A DNA stretch of 64,000 bases from an uncultured Eubacteriales bacterium (GTDB lineage Bacteria; Bacillota; Clostridia; Oscillospirales; Acutalibacteraceae), in assembly GCA_902491475.1 (NCBI GenBank), contig CABUHY010000006.1, positions 1 to 64,000 on the forward strand, given 5' to 3'. Of the stretch, positions 43,777 to 52,418 are shown piece by piece. The position numbers and the translations under genes were made by a program. How positions within the stretch are numbered: the first letter of the stretch is position 1; the number at the start of each line of letters is the position of its first letter. A model generated the notes under the pieces. That model saw nothing but the letters and a program-made list of their open reading frames with translations, did not search any database and was not told the origin of the DNA.

Positions 43777-44358
43777 ATGGCATTAGTACCCTATGTAGTT
43801 GAACAGACCAATCGCGGTGAACGTTCATACGATATTTTTTCAAGACTTCTCAACGACAGAATTATAGTTCTTTCAGACGAAGTAAACGACGCAACGGCAA
43901 GCCTTGTTGTCGCACAGCTTTTATACCTTGAGGGTCAGGACCCCGAAAAGGACATCAGCCTTTATATCAACAGCCCCGGCGGCTCTGTAACCGCAGGCTT
44001 TGCAATCTACGACACAATGCAGTACATCAAGTGCGACGTTTCGACAATTTGTATGGGTATGGCGGCAAGTATGGGCGCGTTCCTCCTTTCCGCAGGTACC
44101 AAAGGTAAGAGATATGCTTTGCCCAATTCCGATATTATGATTCATCAGCCCTCGGGCGGTGCACAGGGTCAGGCGACCGAAATCGAAATTACCGCTAAGC
44201 ACATACTCAAAACCAAAGCAAAGCTCAACAAAATTCTGTCCGAAAACACGGGCAAACCCGTTGAGGTAATAGCGCAGGATACCGACAGAGATAACTTTAT
44301 GTCTGCCGAGGAAGCGCTTGAATACGGACTTATCGATAAGGTCCTTTACAAAAGATAA
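43777..44358 (+). CDS. clpP: ATP-dependent Clp protease proteolytic subunit
   Basis: Tetradecameric serine protease chamber. The triad is visible at the canonical numbers: Ser98 in GMAASMGAF, His123 in MIHQPSGG, Asp172 in DTDRDNF. The 193-residue length is typical. It sits between tig and clpX on the same strand and so supplies both the chamber and its unfoldase. Confidence 0.98.
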   Translation: MALVPYVVEQTNRGERSYDIFSRLLNDRIIVLSDEVNDATASLVVAQLLYLEGQDPEKDISLYINSPGGSVTAGFAIYDTMQYIKCDVSTICMGMAASMGAFLLSAGTKGKRYALPNSDIMIHQPSGGAQGQATEIEITAKHILKTKAKLNKILSENTGKPVEVIAQDTDRDNFMSAEEALEYGLIDKVLYKR

Positions 44359-44377
44359 TTTTCGGAGGTAGCCTTTC

Positions 44378-45667
44378 ATGGCAAGAGATACGGACAATAA
44401 GACAATGCGCTGTTCCTTTTGCGGCAAAACACAGGACCAGGTTGAAAAGCTTATTGCTGGACCGGGCGTTTGCATATGCGACGAGTGCATAGAGCTGTGC
44501 CTGGGAATAATCGAAGAAGAAGGCTCTTCGAGAAGAAAACAGAAAAAATCTCAGAAAGAGACGGTTAAGGTTTTACCCAAACCCGCTGAGATTAAAGCAA
44601 AGCTTGACGAATACGTTGTCGGTCAGGACGCGGCAAAGATAACTTTGAGCGTTGCCGTTTACAACCACTATAAGCGTATTTATTATTCCTACAAGAGCGA
44701 TGTTGACATTCAAAAGAGCAATGTCGTTCTTTTGGGACCCACGGGTGTAGGTAAAACTATGCTCGCACAGACGCTTGCAAAAATTCTCGATGTTCCGTTT
44801 GCCATTGCGGACGCAACAACGCTTACAGAGGCAGGATATGTCGGCGAGGATGTCGAAAATATTCTTCTGCGACTTATCCAGGCGGCGGACTACGATATAG
44901 AAAAGGCTCAAAAGGGCATTATCTATGTCGATGAGATTGACAAGATTGCAAGAAAGTCGGAAAACCCGTCAATTACCCGTGATGTCAGCGGCGAGGGCGT
45001 TCAGCAGGCACTCCTTAAAATTCTTGAGGGCACTGTTTCAAATGTACCCCCTCAGGGCGGCAGAAAGCATCCGCAGCAGGAGTTTATACAGATTGATACA
45101 ACTAATATCCTGTTCATTTGCGGCGGTGCGTTTGACGGCATAGACAAGGTAATCGAGGCAAGAACGGGCAAGTCAACGCTCGGCTTCGGCGGCAAGGTTA
45201 TGGCAAAGTCGGACACGGATTTGTCGAAGATTTATTCGCAGGTAATTCCGCAGGACCTTGTTAAGTTCGGACTTATTCCCGAGCTTGTCGGCAGAGTTCC
45301 CGTTATAACATCGCTTGACAATCTTGACAAGTCGGCACTTGTACGAATTCTCACTGAGCCCAAAAACGCACTTGTGAAGCAATATAAATCGCTGTTCTCA
45401 ATGGACGGTGTTTCACTTGAATTTAATGACAGCGCACTTGAAGCGGTAGCGGAGCTCACGCTTGAAAAGAATACGGGCGCACGAGGCTTGCGGGCGATTA
45501 TGGAAAAAACTTTAATGCCCATAATGTACGACATTCCGTCTGACAGCTCGGTATCAAAAGTAATAATAACCGAGGATACGGTCAAAAACGGTGATGCACC
45601 GATAATTGAGAGAGTTTCTTCTTCCGGTAAAAACAGGATAGACGGCACACCGAAAACCGCAGGTTAA
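44378..45667 (+). CDS. clpX: ATP-dependent Clp protease ATP-binding subunit ClpX
   Basis: AAA+ unfoldase that feeds ClpP. An N-terminal zinc-binding domain (Cys12, Cys15, Cys34, Cys37) selects substrates; the Walker A motif GPTGVGKTM, Walker B IIYVDEIDKI and the sensor region follow. The ClpP-binding IGF-type loop appears as LGFGGK. The 429-residue length is normal. It ends shortly before a strong terminator. Confidence 0.98.
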   Translation: MARDTDNKTMRCSFCGKTQDQVEKLIAGPGVCICDECIELCLGIIEEEGSSRRKQKKSQKETVKVLPKPAEIKAKLDEYVVGQDAAKITLSVAVYNHYKRIYYSYKSDVDIQKSNVVLLGPTGVGKTMLAQTLAKILDVPFAIADATTLTEAGYVGEDVENILLRLIQAADYDIEKAQKGIIYVDEIDKIARKSENPSITRDVSGEGVQQALLKILEGTVSNVPPQGGRKHPQQEFIQIDTTNILFICGGAFDGIDKVIEARTGKSTLGFGGKVMAKSDTDLSKIYSQVIPQDLVKFGLIPELVGRVPVITSLDNLDKSALVRILTEPKNALVKQYKSLFSMDGVSLEFNDSALEAVAELTLEKNTGARGLRAIMEKTLMPIMYDIPSDSSVSKVIITEDTVKNGDAPIIERVSSSGKNRIDGTPKTAG

Positions 45668-45673
45668 TGACAG

Positions 45674-45707
45674 AAAGCCGATTGCACAGCTTGCAATCGG
45701 CTTTTTT
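45674..45707 (+). terminator. Terminator of tig-clpP-clpX
   Basis: AAAGCCGATTGCA / TGCAATCGGCTTT with a short loop and six T. Confidence 0.93.
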
Positions 45708-45726
45708 GGTAAAGAGAGGCGAGAAT

Positions 45727-46584
45727 TTGAAAAACAACAGAAAGCTTGACTTTTCAAGCAAGGACAAAAAGGACTCAAAACGCTTCAAAAGCTTTATAAT
45801 ATCTTTTGCCGCTTTCGTGATAATTCTCGGAGGTATTTCTTTACTTATGTTTATGAAGTCCATTGACTTCAACTTCGGCAATCTCGTTTCGTCCTCGGAC
45901 GATTTAACCACCGAGCCCGAGACCGAGAGCACAACTTCTCCGGTTGTAATGGAGGGACAGTCCGAAATCGTTGTTATGTGTTACGACACGGACAACAATG
46001 TTTCGTTTGCGTTCCTTGTTTCAACCGATATTAAAAAGAAAACAATTACCGTCAATTCCGTTCCGACCGATATTACGGGGGAGTACAACGGCACTTCCGC
46101 CGCACTGTCGGAGCATTTCAAAAAGTCGGGCGCAGGTGCGCTTGTCAAGGCTTTTGAAAGCTATTCTGGAATTACGGCTGACAGATATATTTCCATAGGC
46201 GAGCTTCAGTTTAAGAATTTTGTCTCAAAGTTCAAGGATATAGTCGTCGATGTGCCGTCGGCAACCGACCCGAAGACCTCGGGCGGGCTTTCGCTCAATG
46301 CGGGCGCACAGAGCCTGTCGGCGGATATGTTTTTGAAATATCTCAAATACTGCGGCGACTCGGACAAATCGGCGGCGTTCTCTTCATTTTTGAAAACCGC
46401 CTTTGACTCCTCGCACATAGGCTCTATGGATAATCTTTTTGAATATATCGTCAACAATTCGCAGACAGATATTTCAATAATCGACTATACCGACGAAAAG
46501 GATAAGCTTGTCGAATTTGTCAACACCCAAGGCGAAATAAAGGACGGCGGCGTCTTTGTAAAAGAGGAGAAAAAGAATGCGTAA
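45727..46584 (+). CDS. LCP-like extracytoplasmic protein, divergent
   Basis: A 285-residue single-pass protein: a basic tail, a helix (SFIISFAAFVIILGGISLLMF), a Thr/Glu-rich linker and an outer domain resembling LytR-CpsA-Psr proteins (TITVNSVPTDIT, VKAFESYSGITADRYISI, KDIVVDVPSA). Active LCP ligases have Arg in VSIPRDT and further Arg residues; here the position is VPTD, so the ligase chemistry may be lost. TTG 45727 with GAGAGG is chosen; the longer frame begins before the clpX terminator. It overlaps the next gene by eight bases. Confidence 0.65.
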   Translation: MKNNRKLDFSSKDKKDSKRFKSFIISFAAFVIILGGISLLMFMKSIDFNFGNLVSSSDDLTTEPETESTTSPVVMEGQSEIVVMCYDTDNNVSFAFLVSTDIKKKTITVNSVPTDITGEYNGTSAALSEHFKKSGAGALVKAFESYSGITADRYISIGELQFKNFVSKFKDIVVDVPSATDPKTSGGLSLNAGAQSLSADMFLKYLKYCGDSDKSAAFSSFLKTAFDSSHIGSMDNLFEYIVNNSQTDISIIDYTDEKDKLVEFVNTQGEIKDGGVFVKEEKKNA

Positions 46585-47737
46585 GATTTTCAAAACCGTC
46601 GGTGCGGTAATCGCCGTGATATTTGTACTCGGCGTTATTTACAACCGTCACACGCTTTTAAGCCTTATCCCCACAAACTTTTCAAATGTGGAAATGGTAT
46701 ATGACGGGCAGTCGGACGCTGAAACCAATGTCAGATACTACTATAACCGTTTGAGCGATAATGCAAAGGTAGCGTACACCCTGATAGTTCCCGAGGTGTA
46801 TAAACACACGGACTCCATTGAAATCCCTATGATAACGGACGAGGAGCTCAATGCGCTCAACTATGCCGTTTCATACGACAACCCCGACCTTATCTGCTAT
46901 TCGGCGGAATGCAATGTCAGAACCGAGGGCAATAAGTGCTATTTTGAACCCGTGTATTCACATACGGGCGAGGAGTGCGGCAAGCTTACCTCCGAGCTTA
47001 TGTCGGAGGTCGACAAGGCAGTAAGTCAAGCGCAAAACCTCTCCTCCGATTATGAAAAAGAAAAATATGTTCATGACTATATCTGCGAAAAATGCGAATA
47101 TGTCCTGACCGATAAACTGAAAACCACCTCATATGACGCGCTTGTAGGCGGCGAGGCGGTGTGCGAGGGCTATGCGAGAGCCGCACAGCTTTTATTAAAC
47201 AGGCTCGGTATCGAAAACTATCTTGTCACGGGCGACACCGAGAATGATGACGGAAAGCTTGAAGGACATATGTGGAACATCGTAAAGATAAACGGCAATA
47301 ATTATCATCTTGATGTAACCTGGGACGACACCGACCAATCCGACGCACCCGACATCAAAACGCATATTTATTTCAATCTTACCACAAAGCAGATTTCCAA
47401 AAATCACTTTAATATAAAGCCCGAGGAAAACAACTGCACCGCCGACGAGTTCAACTACGCCAAGGCGGAGGGCTTGCTTTTCGGAAATTACGGGAACACG
47501 CTTAAAACAAACCTTGAGGCGGAAGCCGTGCGGAATTACACCGACGGCAAAAGCTATATCGAGGTGTTTGCGGTAAGCCCCGAGGCGTACAGTGAAATAC
47601 ACAAAAAGCTTGTTGATTCGGACGGCATTTCGGAAATTGCGCTCAATGTCCGTGATAAAAACAAAAATATGAAATTTACGCAGTATCAGACCTTTGAGGA
47701 CAGCGAAATGTGCTATATGCAGTTCATTTTGTCATAA
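46577..47737 (+). CDS. Membrane-anchored transglutaminase-like protein
   Basis: A 386-residue protein with an N-terminal helix (VGAVIAVIFVLGVIY) and a transglutaminase-like core placed outside the cell. The papain-like triad is visible as GGEAVCEGYARA (Cys), LEGHMWNIVKI (His) and YHLDVTWDD (Asp). Such proteins are usually peptidases or amidases rather than crosslinkers; the wall or a surface protein is a likely substrate. The overlap with the LCP-like gene suggests one envelope module. Confidence 0.85.
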   Translation: MRKIFKTVGAVIAVIFVLGVIYNRHTLLSLIPTNFSNVEMVYDGQSDAETNVRYYYNRLSDNAKVAYTLIVPEVYKHTDSIEIPMITDEELNALNYAVSYDNPDLICYSAECNVRTEGNKCYFEPVYSHTGEECGKLTSELMSEVDKAVSQAQNLSSDYEKEKYVHDYICEKCEYVLTDKLKTTSYDALVGGEAVCEGYARAAQLLLNRLGIENYLVTGDTENDDGKLEGHMWNIVKINGNNYHLDVTWDDTDQSDAPDIKTHIYFNLTTKQISKNHFNIKPEENNCTADEFNYAKAEGLLFGNYGNTLKTNLEAEAVRNYTDGKSYIEVFAVSPEAYSEIHKKLVDSDGISEIALNVRDKNKNMKFTQYQTFEDSEMCYMQFILS

Positions 47738-47773
47738 CGGACCTGATATTTGCGCTCGGAAAGGCATATAAAT

Positions 47774-48337
47774 ATGGATAAACAGAGAATTGAAAACGCA
47801 GTAAGAGAAATTCTTATCGCAATCGGCGAAGATCCCGACAGAGAGGGACTTTTGGAAACTCCCAAACGGGTTGCCAATATGTATGAGGAGATTTTTTCGG
47901 GACTTGAAGCAAATCCCGAAAGGCATCTTAAAATTTTCAACGAGGGCAATAACGACGAAATGGTAGTCGTGCGTGATATTCCGCTTTACTCAATGTGCGA
48001 GCACCACCTTTTGCCGTTTGTCGGAAAGGCTCATATCGCATATATTCCCTCGGAGGGCAAGGTAATAGGGCTTTCAAAGCTTGCGAGAATTGTTGACGAT
48101 TACGCAAAGCGCCCGCAAATCCAGGAAAGGCTTACCTCACAGGTGGCTGATTTCCTCGAAGAGCATTTACAGCCCAAAGGCGTTGCGGTCGTTATCGAGG
48201 CGGAGCACCTTTGTATGACTATGCGAGGCGCAAGGGCGGCAGGCGCAAAGACACAGACCTCCGCATTGAGAGGTTCAATGAGAAAAGACCCGAAAACAAG
48301 GTCGGAAGCAATGTCGTTGCTTTTCGGAGGTAAATGA
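47774..48337 (+). CDS. folE: GTP cyclohydrolase I
   Basis: First step of pterin synthesis: GTP to dihydroneopterin triphosphate. The 187-residue protein shows EDPDREGLLETPKRVA, the zinc site Cys in SMCEHHLLPF and a second Cys in EHLCMTMRGAR, and the LSKLARIV signature. TTG 47750 extends the frame, but ATG 47774 has GGAAAGG at nine bases. First gene of a four-gene folate operon; it overlaps folP by one base. Confidence 0.96.
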   Translation: MDKQRIENAVREILIAIGEDPDREGLLETPKRVANMYEEIFSGLEANPERHLKIFNEGNNDEMVVVRDIPLYSMCEHHLLPFVGKAHIAYIPSEGKVIGLSKLARIVDDYAKRPQIQERLTSQVADFLEEHLQPKGVAVVIEAEHLCMTMRGARAAGAKTQTSALRGSMRKDPKTRSEAMSLLFGGK

Positions 48338-49173
48338 TGGCTTATTATTTCAAGGGTAACGGCTTTTCGTTTGAACTTAACAAAAGGACATACATAATGG
48401 GAATACTCAATGTCACGCCCGACTCTTTTTTTGACGGCGGACAGTGGAACACGCCCGAAAAAGCGGTGGAGCACGCACTTTTGATGGAAAAAGACGGTGC
48501 GGACATAATCGACATCGGTGCACAGTCCACAAGACCCGGCAGCGTGCTTTTGTCGGAGGACGAGGAGCTTGAAATTATAAAAAAATACATTCCTGCCGTT
48601 ACTTCGGCGGTAAAGGTTCCCGTGTCGGTCGATACATTTTACCCTAAGGTTGCGGAATACTGCCTTGAAAACGGGGCGAGGATAATAAACGATGTCAGCT
48701 CCGATATGGACAGGGAAATGGCGCTTACCGTCAAAAAGCACAACGCAGGCTGGATAGTAATGCACACGGGAAACGCCTCGGCTTCGCAGGAGGCAGATTA
48801 CTCAAAATGCGGCGGCGTGGTAAACGATGTGCTTGCATTCTTTGACAGGGCGGAAAAAATCGCCTCGGAGTATTCGATAAGCCGTGAAAACCTCTGCTTT
48901 GATATGGGCTTTGGCTTCGGTAAGTCACATTCGGACAATTTGGAGCTTTTAAGGCACACAGACAGGCTTAAAACGCCCGAAAGAGCGCTTTTGACGGCGC
49001 TTTCGTGTAAACGCCTTGTAAAAAACGAGACGGGCGCAGACGGCTATGACAGAGTTTTTGGAACGGTTGCGGCGGACACGCTTGCCATAGCGGGCGGCAC
49101 CGATTTCATTCGTGTACACCATGTTAAGGAAGCGGCTTTGGCGGCGAAAATGGCGGATGCGGCAGTGAGGTAA
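48337..49173 (+). CDS. folP: Dihydropteroate synthase
   Basis: Condenses dihydropterin pyrophosphate with p-aminobenzoate; the sulfonamide target. Signatures are MGILNVTPDSFFDGG, DIIDIGAQSTRPGS and the C-terminal FIRVHHVKEA. ATG 48337 is placed six bases from GGAGG; an ATG one codon earlier is possible. The 278-residue length is normal. folB follows two bases after the stop. Confidence 0.96.
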   Translation: MAYYFKGNGFSFELNKRTYIMGILNVTPDSFFDGGQWNTPEKAVEHALLMEKDGADIIDIGAQSTRPGSVLLSEDEELEIIKKYIPAVTSAVKVPVSVDTFYPKVAEYCLENGARIINDVSSDMDREMALTVKKHNAGWIVMHTGNASASQEADYSKCGGVVNDVLAFFDRAEKIASEYSISRENLCFDMGFGFGKSHSDNLELLRHTDRLKTPERALLTALSCKRLVKNETGADGYDRVFGTVAADTLAIAGGTDFIRVHHVKEAALAAKMADAAVR

Positions 49174-49175
49174 TT

Positions 49176-49538
49176 ATGGATAAAATCGAAGTTAAGGGCT
49201 TAAAGCTCTATGCGTATCACGGGGTCAATCCCGAAGAAAAAATCGACGGTCAGGAGTTCATTCTCGATATAAAATCATATCTTTCGCTTGATTTGCCGTG
49301 TGCGAGCGACAATGTAGACGACACTGTAAGCTATGCGAAAATCATAAAGACCGCAAGGCGTGTGTTTTTGTCGGAAAAGTTCGATTTGCTCGAAAAAGCG
49401 GCGCAGACCGTTGCGGATGCAATACTTGCGGAATTTCCGAAAATCGACACCGTCACGGTTGAAGTGAAAAAGCCTTTTGCCCCGATAAAGGCTGATTTTG
49501 ATTATGTTTCGGTTGAAATTATAAGGAGCAGACAATGA
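49176..49538 (+). CDS. folB: Dihydroneopterin aldolase
   Basis: Converts dihydroneopterin to 6-hydroxymethyl-dihydropterin. A 120-residue protein with KLYAYHGVNPEEKIDGQEF (catalytic region), DTVSYAKI and LLEKAAQTVADAIL. Overlaps folK by four bases. Standard length for the octameric family. Confidence 0.95.
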   Translation: MDKIEVKGLKLYAYHGVNPEEKIDGQEFILDIKSYLSLDLPCASDNVDDTVSYAKIIKTARRVFLSEKFDLLEKAAQTVADAILAEFPKIDTVTVEVKKPFAPIKADFDYVSVEIIRSRQ

Positions 49539-50005
49539 AAGCGGTACTCGGAATAGGAACAAATATCGGCGAAAGGCTCAAAAATATTGAAAATGTCTAT
49601 TCCTCGCTTGCGCTTTTGCCGAACACGGAAATTTTGAAAAAGTCCTCCGTCTACGAGACCGAGCCGTGGGGCTATGAGCAGCAGGACAGGTTTCTCAACT
49701 GTGCCGTTCTAATAGAAACGGAGCTATCGCCGAACGCTTTGCTCGGTGCGTGCCTCGGGATTGAGGCGGCTCTCGGCAGGGTGCGTAAATTCAAAAACGG
49801 ACCGCGTATAATCGATGTGGATATACTGCTTTTGGAGAATACGGAAATTTCAACCAACGAGCTGACCGTGCCTCACAAATTTATAAGGCAAAGGGATTTC
49901 GTGCTCGTACCACTGCACGACCTTTTCCCCGAAAACGAAGCCTTCGGATACACTTTCGGTGAGGAGTATGACAACACGGACAGGACAAAATTGAGGAAAA
50001 TTTAA
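49535..50005 (+). CDS. folK: 2-amino-4-hydroxy-6-hydroxymethyldihydropteridine diphosphokinase
   Basis: Pyrophosphorylates the pterin for FolP. A 156-residue protein with GIGTNIGERLKNI, VYETEPWGYEQQDRFLNC and RPRIIDVDILL-like GPRIIDVDILLLE, the family signature. Last gene of the folate operon; the phosphatase step and folC are not in the window. Confidence 0.95.
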   Translation: MKAVLGIGTNIGERLKNIENVYSSLALLPNTEILKKSSVYETEPWGYEQQDRFLNCAVLIETELSPNALLGACLGIEAALGRVRKFKNGPRIIDVDILLLENTEISTNELTVPHKFIRQRDFVLVPLHDLFPENEAFGYTFGEEYDNTDRTKLRKI

Positions 50006-50014
50006 CAAAATCAA

Positions 50015-50044
50015 ATCCCGCTATTTTCATAGCGGGATTTTTAT
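50015..50044. terminator. Terminator of the folate operon
   Basis: AAATCCCGCTA / TAGCGGGATTT, six-base loop, T-rich tail; also suits the convergent fucosidase gene. Confidence 0.92.
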
Positions 50045-50073
50045 ATGTTTGCATCTTGTTAATTTGCTTTATT

Positions 50074-52362
50074 TCAGGTATCGCAATCTCTGTTTGTTAT
50101 GACCTTGAGGTCCTTGTTATCCGTATGCAGTTCGTATGCCGTAACCTTTCCGTTTTTCCACGAAAAGTCGATTTTGGCATTGCCCTTGACTCTGAAGCCC
50201 TTGACGCTGCCGCTTTTCCACTCTTTCGGCAGGGCAGGGAGCAAATAGACATTCTTGCCGTCCGACTGTACAAGCATTTCGTTTATTCCGCTTGCCGCAC
50301 CGAAGTTTCCGTCAATCTGGAACGGGGGATGTGCGTCGAAAAGATTCGGATATGTTCCGCCGCCGTCTCCGTAATTGAACGCCGACTTTTTCCTTGACCT
50401 TACGGGGTTCAACTGCATATTGAGAAGCGTATATGCCTTGTCGGAGTTTTTAAGGCGGGCATGGAAATTTATCTTCCACGCAAGGCTCCATCCCGTGCCT
50501 GCGTCGCCTCTGATTTCAAGAGTCTTTTTGCAGGCGTCGAAAAGCTCGGGCGTGTCGTTCTTGTTTATAAGGCTGAACGGGTGCAGACCGATAAGGTGCG
50601 AAACATGGCGATGGTGCCTGTCGCACTCCTTGTATTCGTCGTCCCATTCAAGAAGCTGCCCCTGTGAGCCAATCTTAAACGGCTTGATTTTCTCCGTCTG
50701 CTCGGCAATCTTTTTCGTGAATTCGTCGCTTATGCCCGTGATTTCACAGGCTTTGAGGTAACTCTTGAAGCAGTCGAGGACAATCGTGTCCATAATTGCG
50801 GAGCTTTTTGCAACCGAAGTCGACTTATCGTTGCACTTAAAGGTGTTTTCAGGCGAGGTTGCGGGACAAACCGAAAGTTTTTCATTTCCCGTATTTGTTA
50901 AAATATCGGAATAAAATTCGCATGCCTTTTTGAGTATCGGCAATGCCGTATTTGAAAGGAATTCCCTGTCTCCCGTGTATTCGTAATATTCAAAAAGGCT
51001 GTGGCAAAGCCAGCCCGAGCCGCCCTGCCAATAACCCCATTGCGTGTCGCCGTAGGTGGGAGCGGTAAAGCCCCATATGTCGGAGTTGTGGTGAGCGACA
51101 AAGCCGCCCGCCTTGTAATAATCCCTTGCGGTTGCCTTGCCCGTTACACTGATAAGCCCGATAAGGTCAAACAGGGGAGTGATAAGCTCCGGCATATCAA
51201 AGCAGAGCGTCGGCCAATAGTTCATTTCGGTGTTGATGTTTATCGTGTAGTTCGAGTTCCAAGGCGCACGCAGGTTTTCGCTCCATATTCCCTGGAGGTT
51301 TGTCGCACGGGAATTTTCCCTCGAGGATGAAATCATAAGATATTTTGCAAAGTTCCAGAAAAGCTCGTAAAGCTCCGAATCCGACTTGTCGGTTTTGAAG
51401 GCATAAAGCCTTTCATTTGTCGGAAGTTCTGAATTTTCGCTCTTTTTATTGAGCGTGAAAGCCGTTCTAGAATAATACTTTGCATAGTCGGTAATGTGCT
51501 CCGTCTTCAAAGCGTTATAGCCCTTTTTTACCGCTGAATTTACGGCGAGAACACAGGCATTTTTGTATTCGACATCGCTTTTGTAAGGCGGGGTAAGTCC
51601 GTCCTTGAAATTGGTCTTTGTGCAGAGGAAAACCGTGGTTTCCGTACTGCCGCTTACCTTGATTTTGCTGCCCTCCGCTGCCAGGACGGTTCCGTTTGAA
51701 ACCACTTTTATAACCGTTCTGAAAGAAATTCCCTGTTCCTCGGGCTTGTCGGAATACGGGAGCTCGGCACAGGGATATTTTGCCCTTTTTGACCCGGAGT
51801 CGCTCGGGCAGATACCGTCAACCGTAACGGTGTCCTTTACCGCAACGGCAGTGCTCCTTAATTGTGTTTTGAAATTCACCGAAAAATCAATACCCTTTGA
51901 AGAGGTTATCCTGTACACAAGAACATCGGCAGGGTTGGATATAAAGGCTTCTTTGGTTATTTTTGCGCCGTTCTTTTCGTATTCGCAGTCAAGAACCGCC
52001 GTTTCAAGGTTCAACTCTCTTTTGTAATTTTTCGCTCCGAAAAGCGAGAATTTATGCTCGATATAAAGGTCACCGAGCGGAAGATAAGCCTGCGACCAAC
52101 AGGTCAAAAAGTTGTCGGTAAGCTCTTTTTGAGCAGATACAAAGTTGCCGCCGAGGACCATATCCTGCGCTTTTTTATAGGCTTCGTATGCGCCGTCTTT
52201 TTTTATTTCCCTCGGGAAGCCTGTCCAGAGAGTGTCACGGTTTAAGGCGATACGGTCGTTTTTATCCGAGCAGAAAAACATACCGCCCAAAAATCCGTTG
52301 CCCATCGGGATTGCGTCCGTCCAGTATTTTGCGGGGGAGTTATACCATACAATATTATTCAT
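50074..52362 (-). CDS. GH95 family alpha-L-fucosidase
   Basis: Inverting glycoside hydrolase predicted to release fucose from host or dietary glycans. The 762-residue protein starts with the family N-terminus (WYNSPAKYWTDAIPMGNGFLGGM, beta-sandwich domain). The catalytic (alpha/alpha)6 barrel carries Asn375-x-Asn377 in ININTEMNYWP, Glu505 in SPENTF and Asp684 in QIDGNFG, matching in order the Asn/Asn/Glu/Asp set known from bifidobacterial AfcA. There is no signal peptide, so it would act on imported oligosaccharides. No transporter or fucose-use genes lie nearby. GH95 also includes some L-galactosidases. Confidence 0.9.
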   Translation of the reverse strand: MNNIVWYNSPAKYWTDAIPMGNGFLGGMFFCSDKNDRIALNRDTLWTGFPREIKKDGAYEAYKKAQDMVLGGNFVSAQKELTDNFLTCWSQAYLPLGDLYIEHKFSLFGAKNYKRELNLETAVLDCEYEKNGAKITKEAFISNPADVLVYRITSSKGIDFSVNFKTQLRSTAVAVKDTVTVDGICPSDSGSKRAKYPCAELPYSDKPEEQGISFRTVIKVVSNGTVLAAEGSKIKVSGSTETTVFLCTKTNFKDGLTPPYKSDVEYKNACVLAVNSAVKKGYNALKTEHITDYAKYYSRTAFTLNKKSENSELPTNERLYAFKTDKSDSELYELFWNFAKYLMISSSRENSRATNLQGIWSENLRAPWNSNYTININTEMNYWPTLCFDMPELITPLFDLIGLISVTGKATARDYYKAGGFVAHHNSDIWGFTAPTYGDTQWGYWQGGSGWLCHSLFEYYEYTGDREFLSNTALPILKKACEFYSDILTNTGNEKLSVCPATSPENTFKCNDKSTSVAKSSAIMDTIVLDCFKSYLKACEITGISDEFTKKIAEQTEKIKPFKIGSQGQLLEWDDEYKECDRHHRHVSHLIGLHPFSLINKNDTPELFDACKKTLEIRGDAGTGWSLAWKINFHARLKNSDKAYTLLNMQLNPVRSRKKSAFNYGDGGGTYPNLFDAHPPFQIDGNFGAASGINEMLVQSDGKNVYLLPALPKEWKSGSVKGFRVKGNAKIDFSWKNGKVTAYELHTDNKDLKVITNRDCDT

Positions 52363-52418
52363 GTCGCACCTCGTTGCTTTAATGAATTTATTATATAATA
52401 TCCGCCCGAAAAGGTCAA

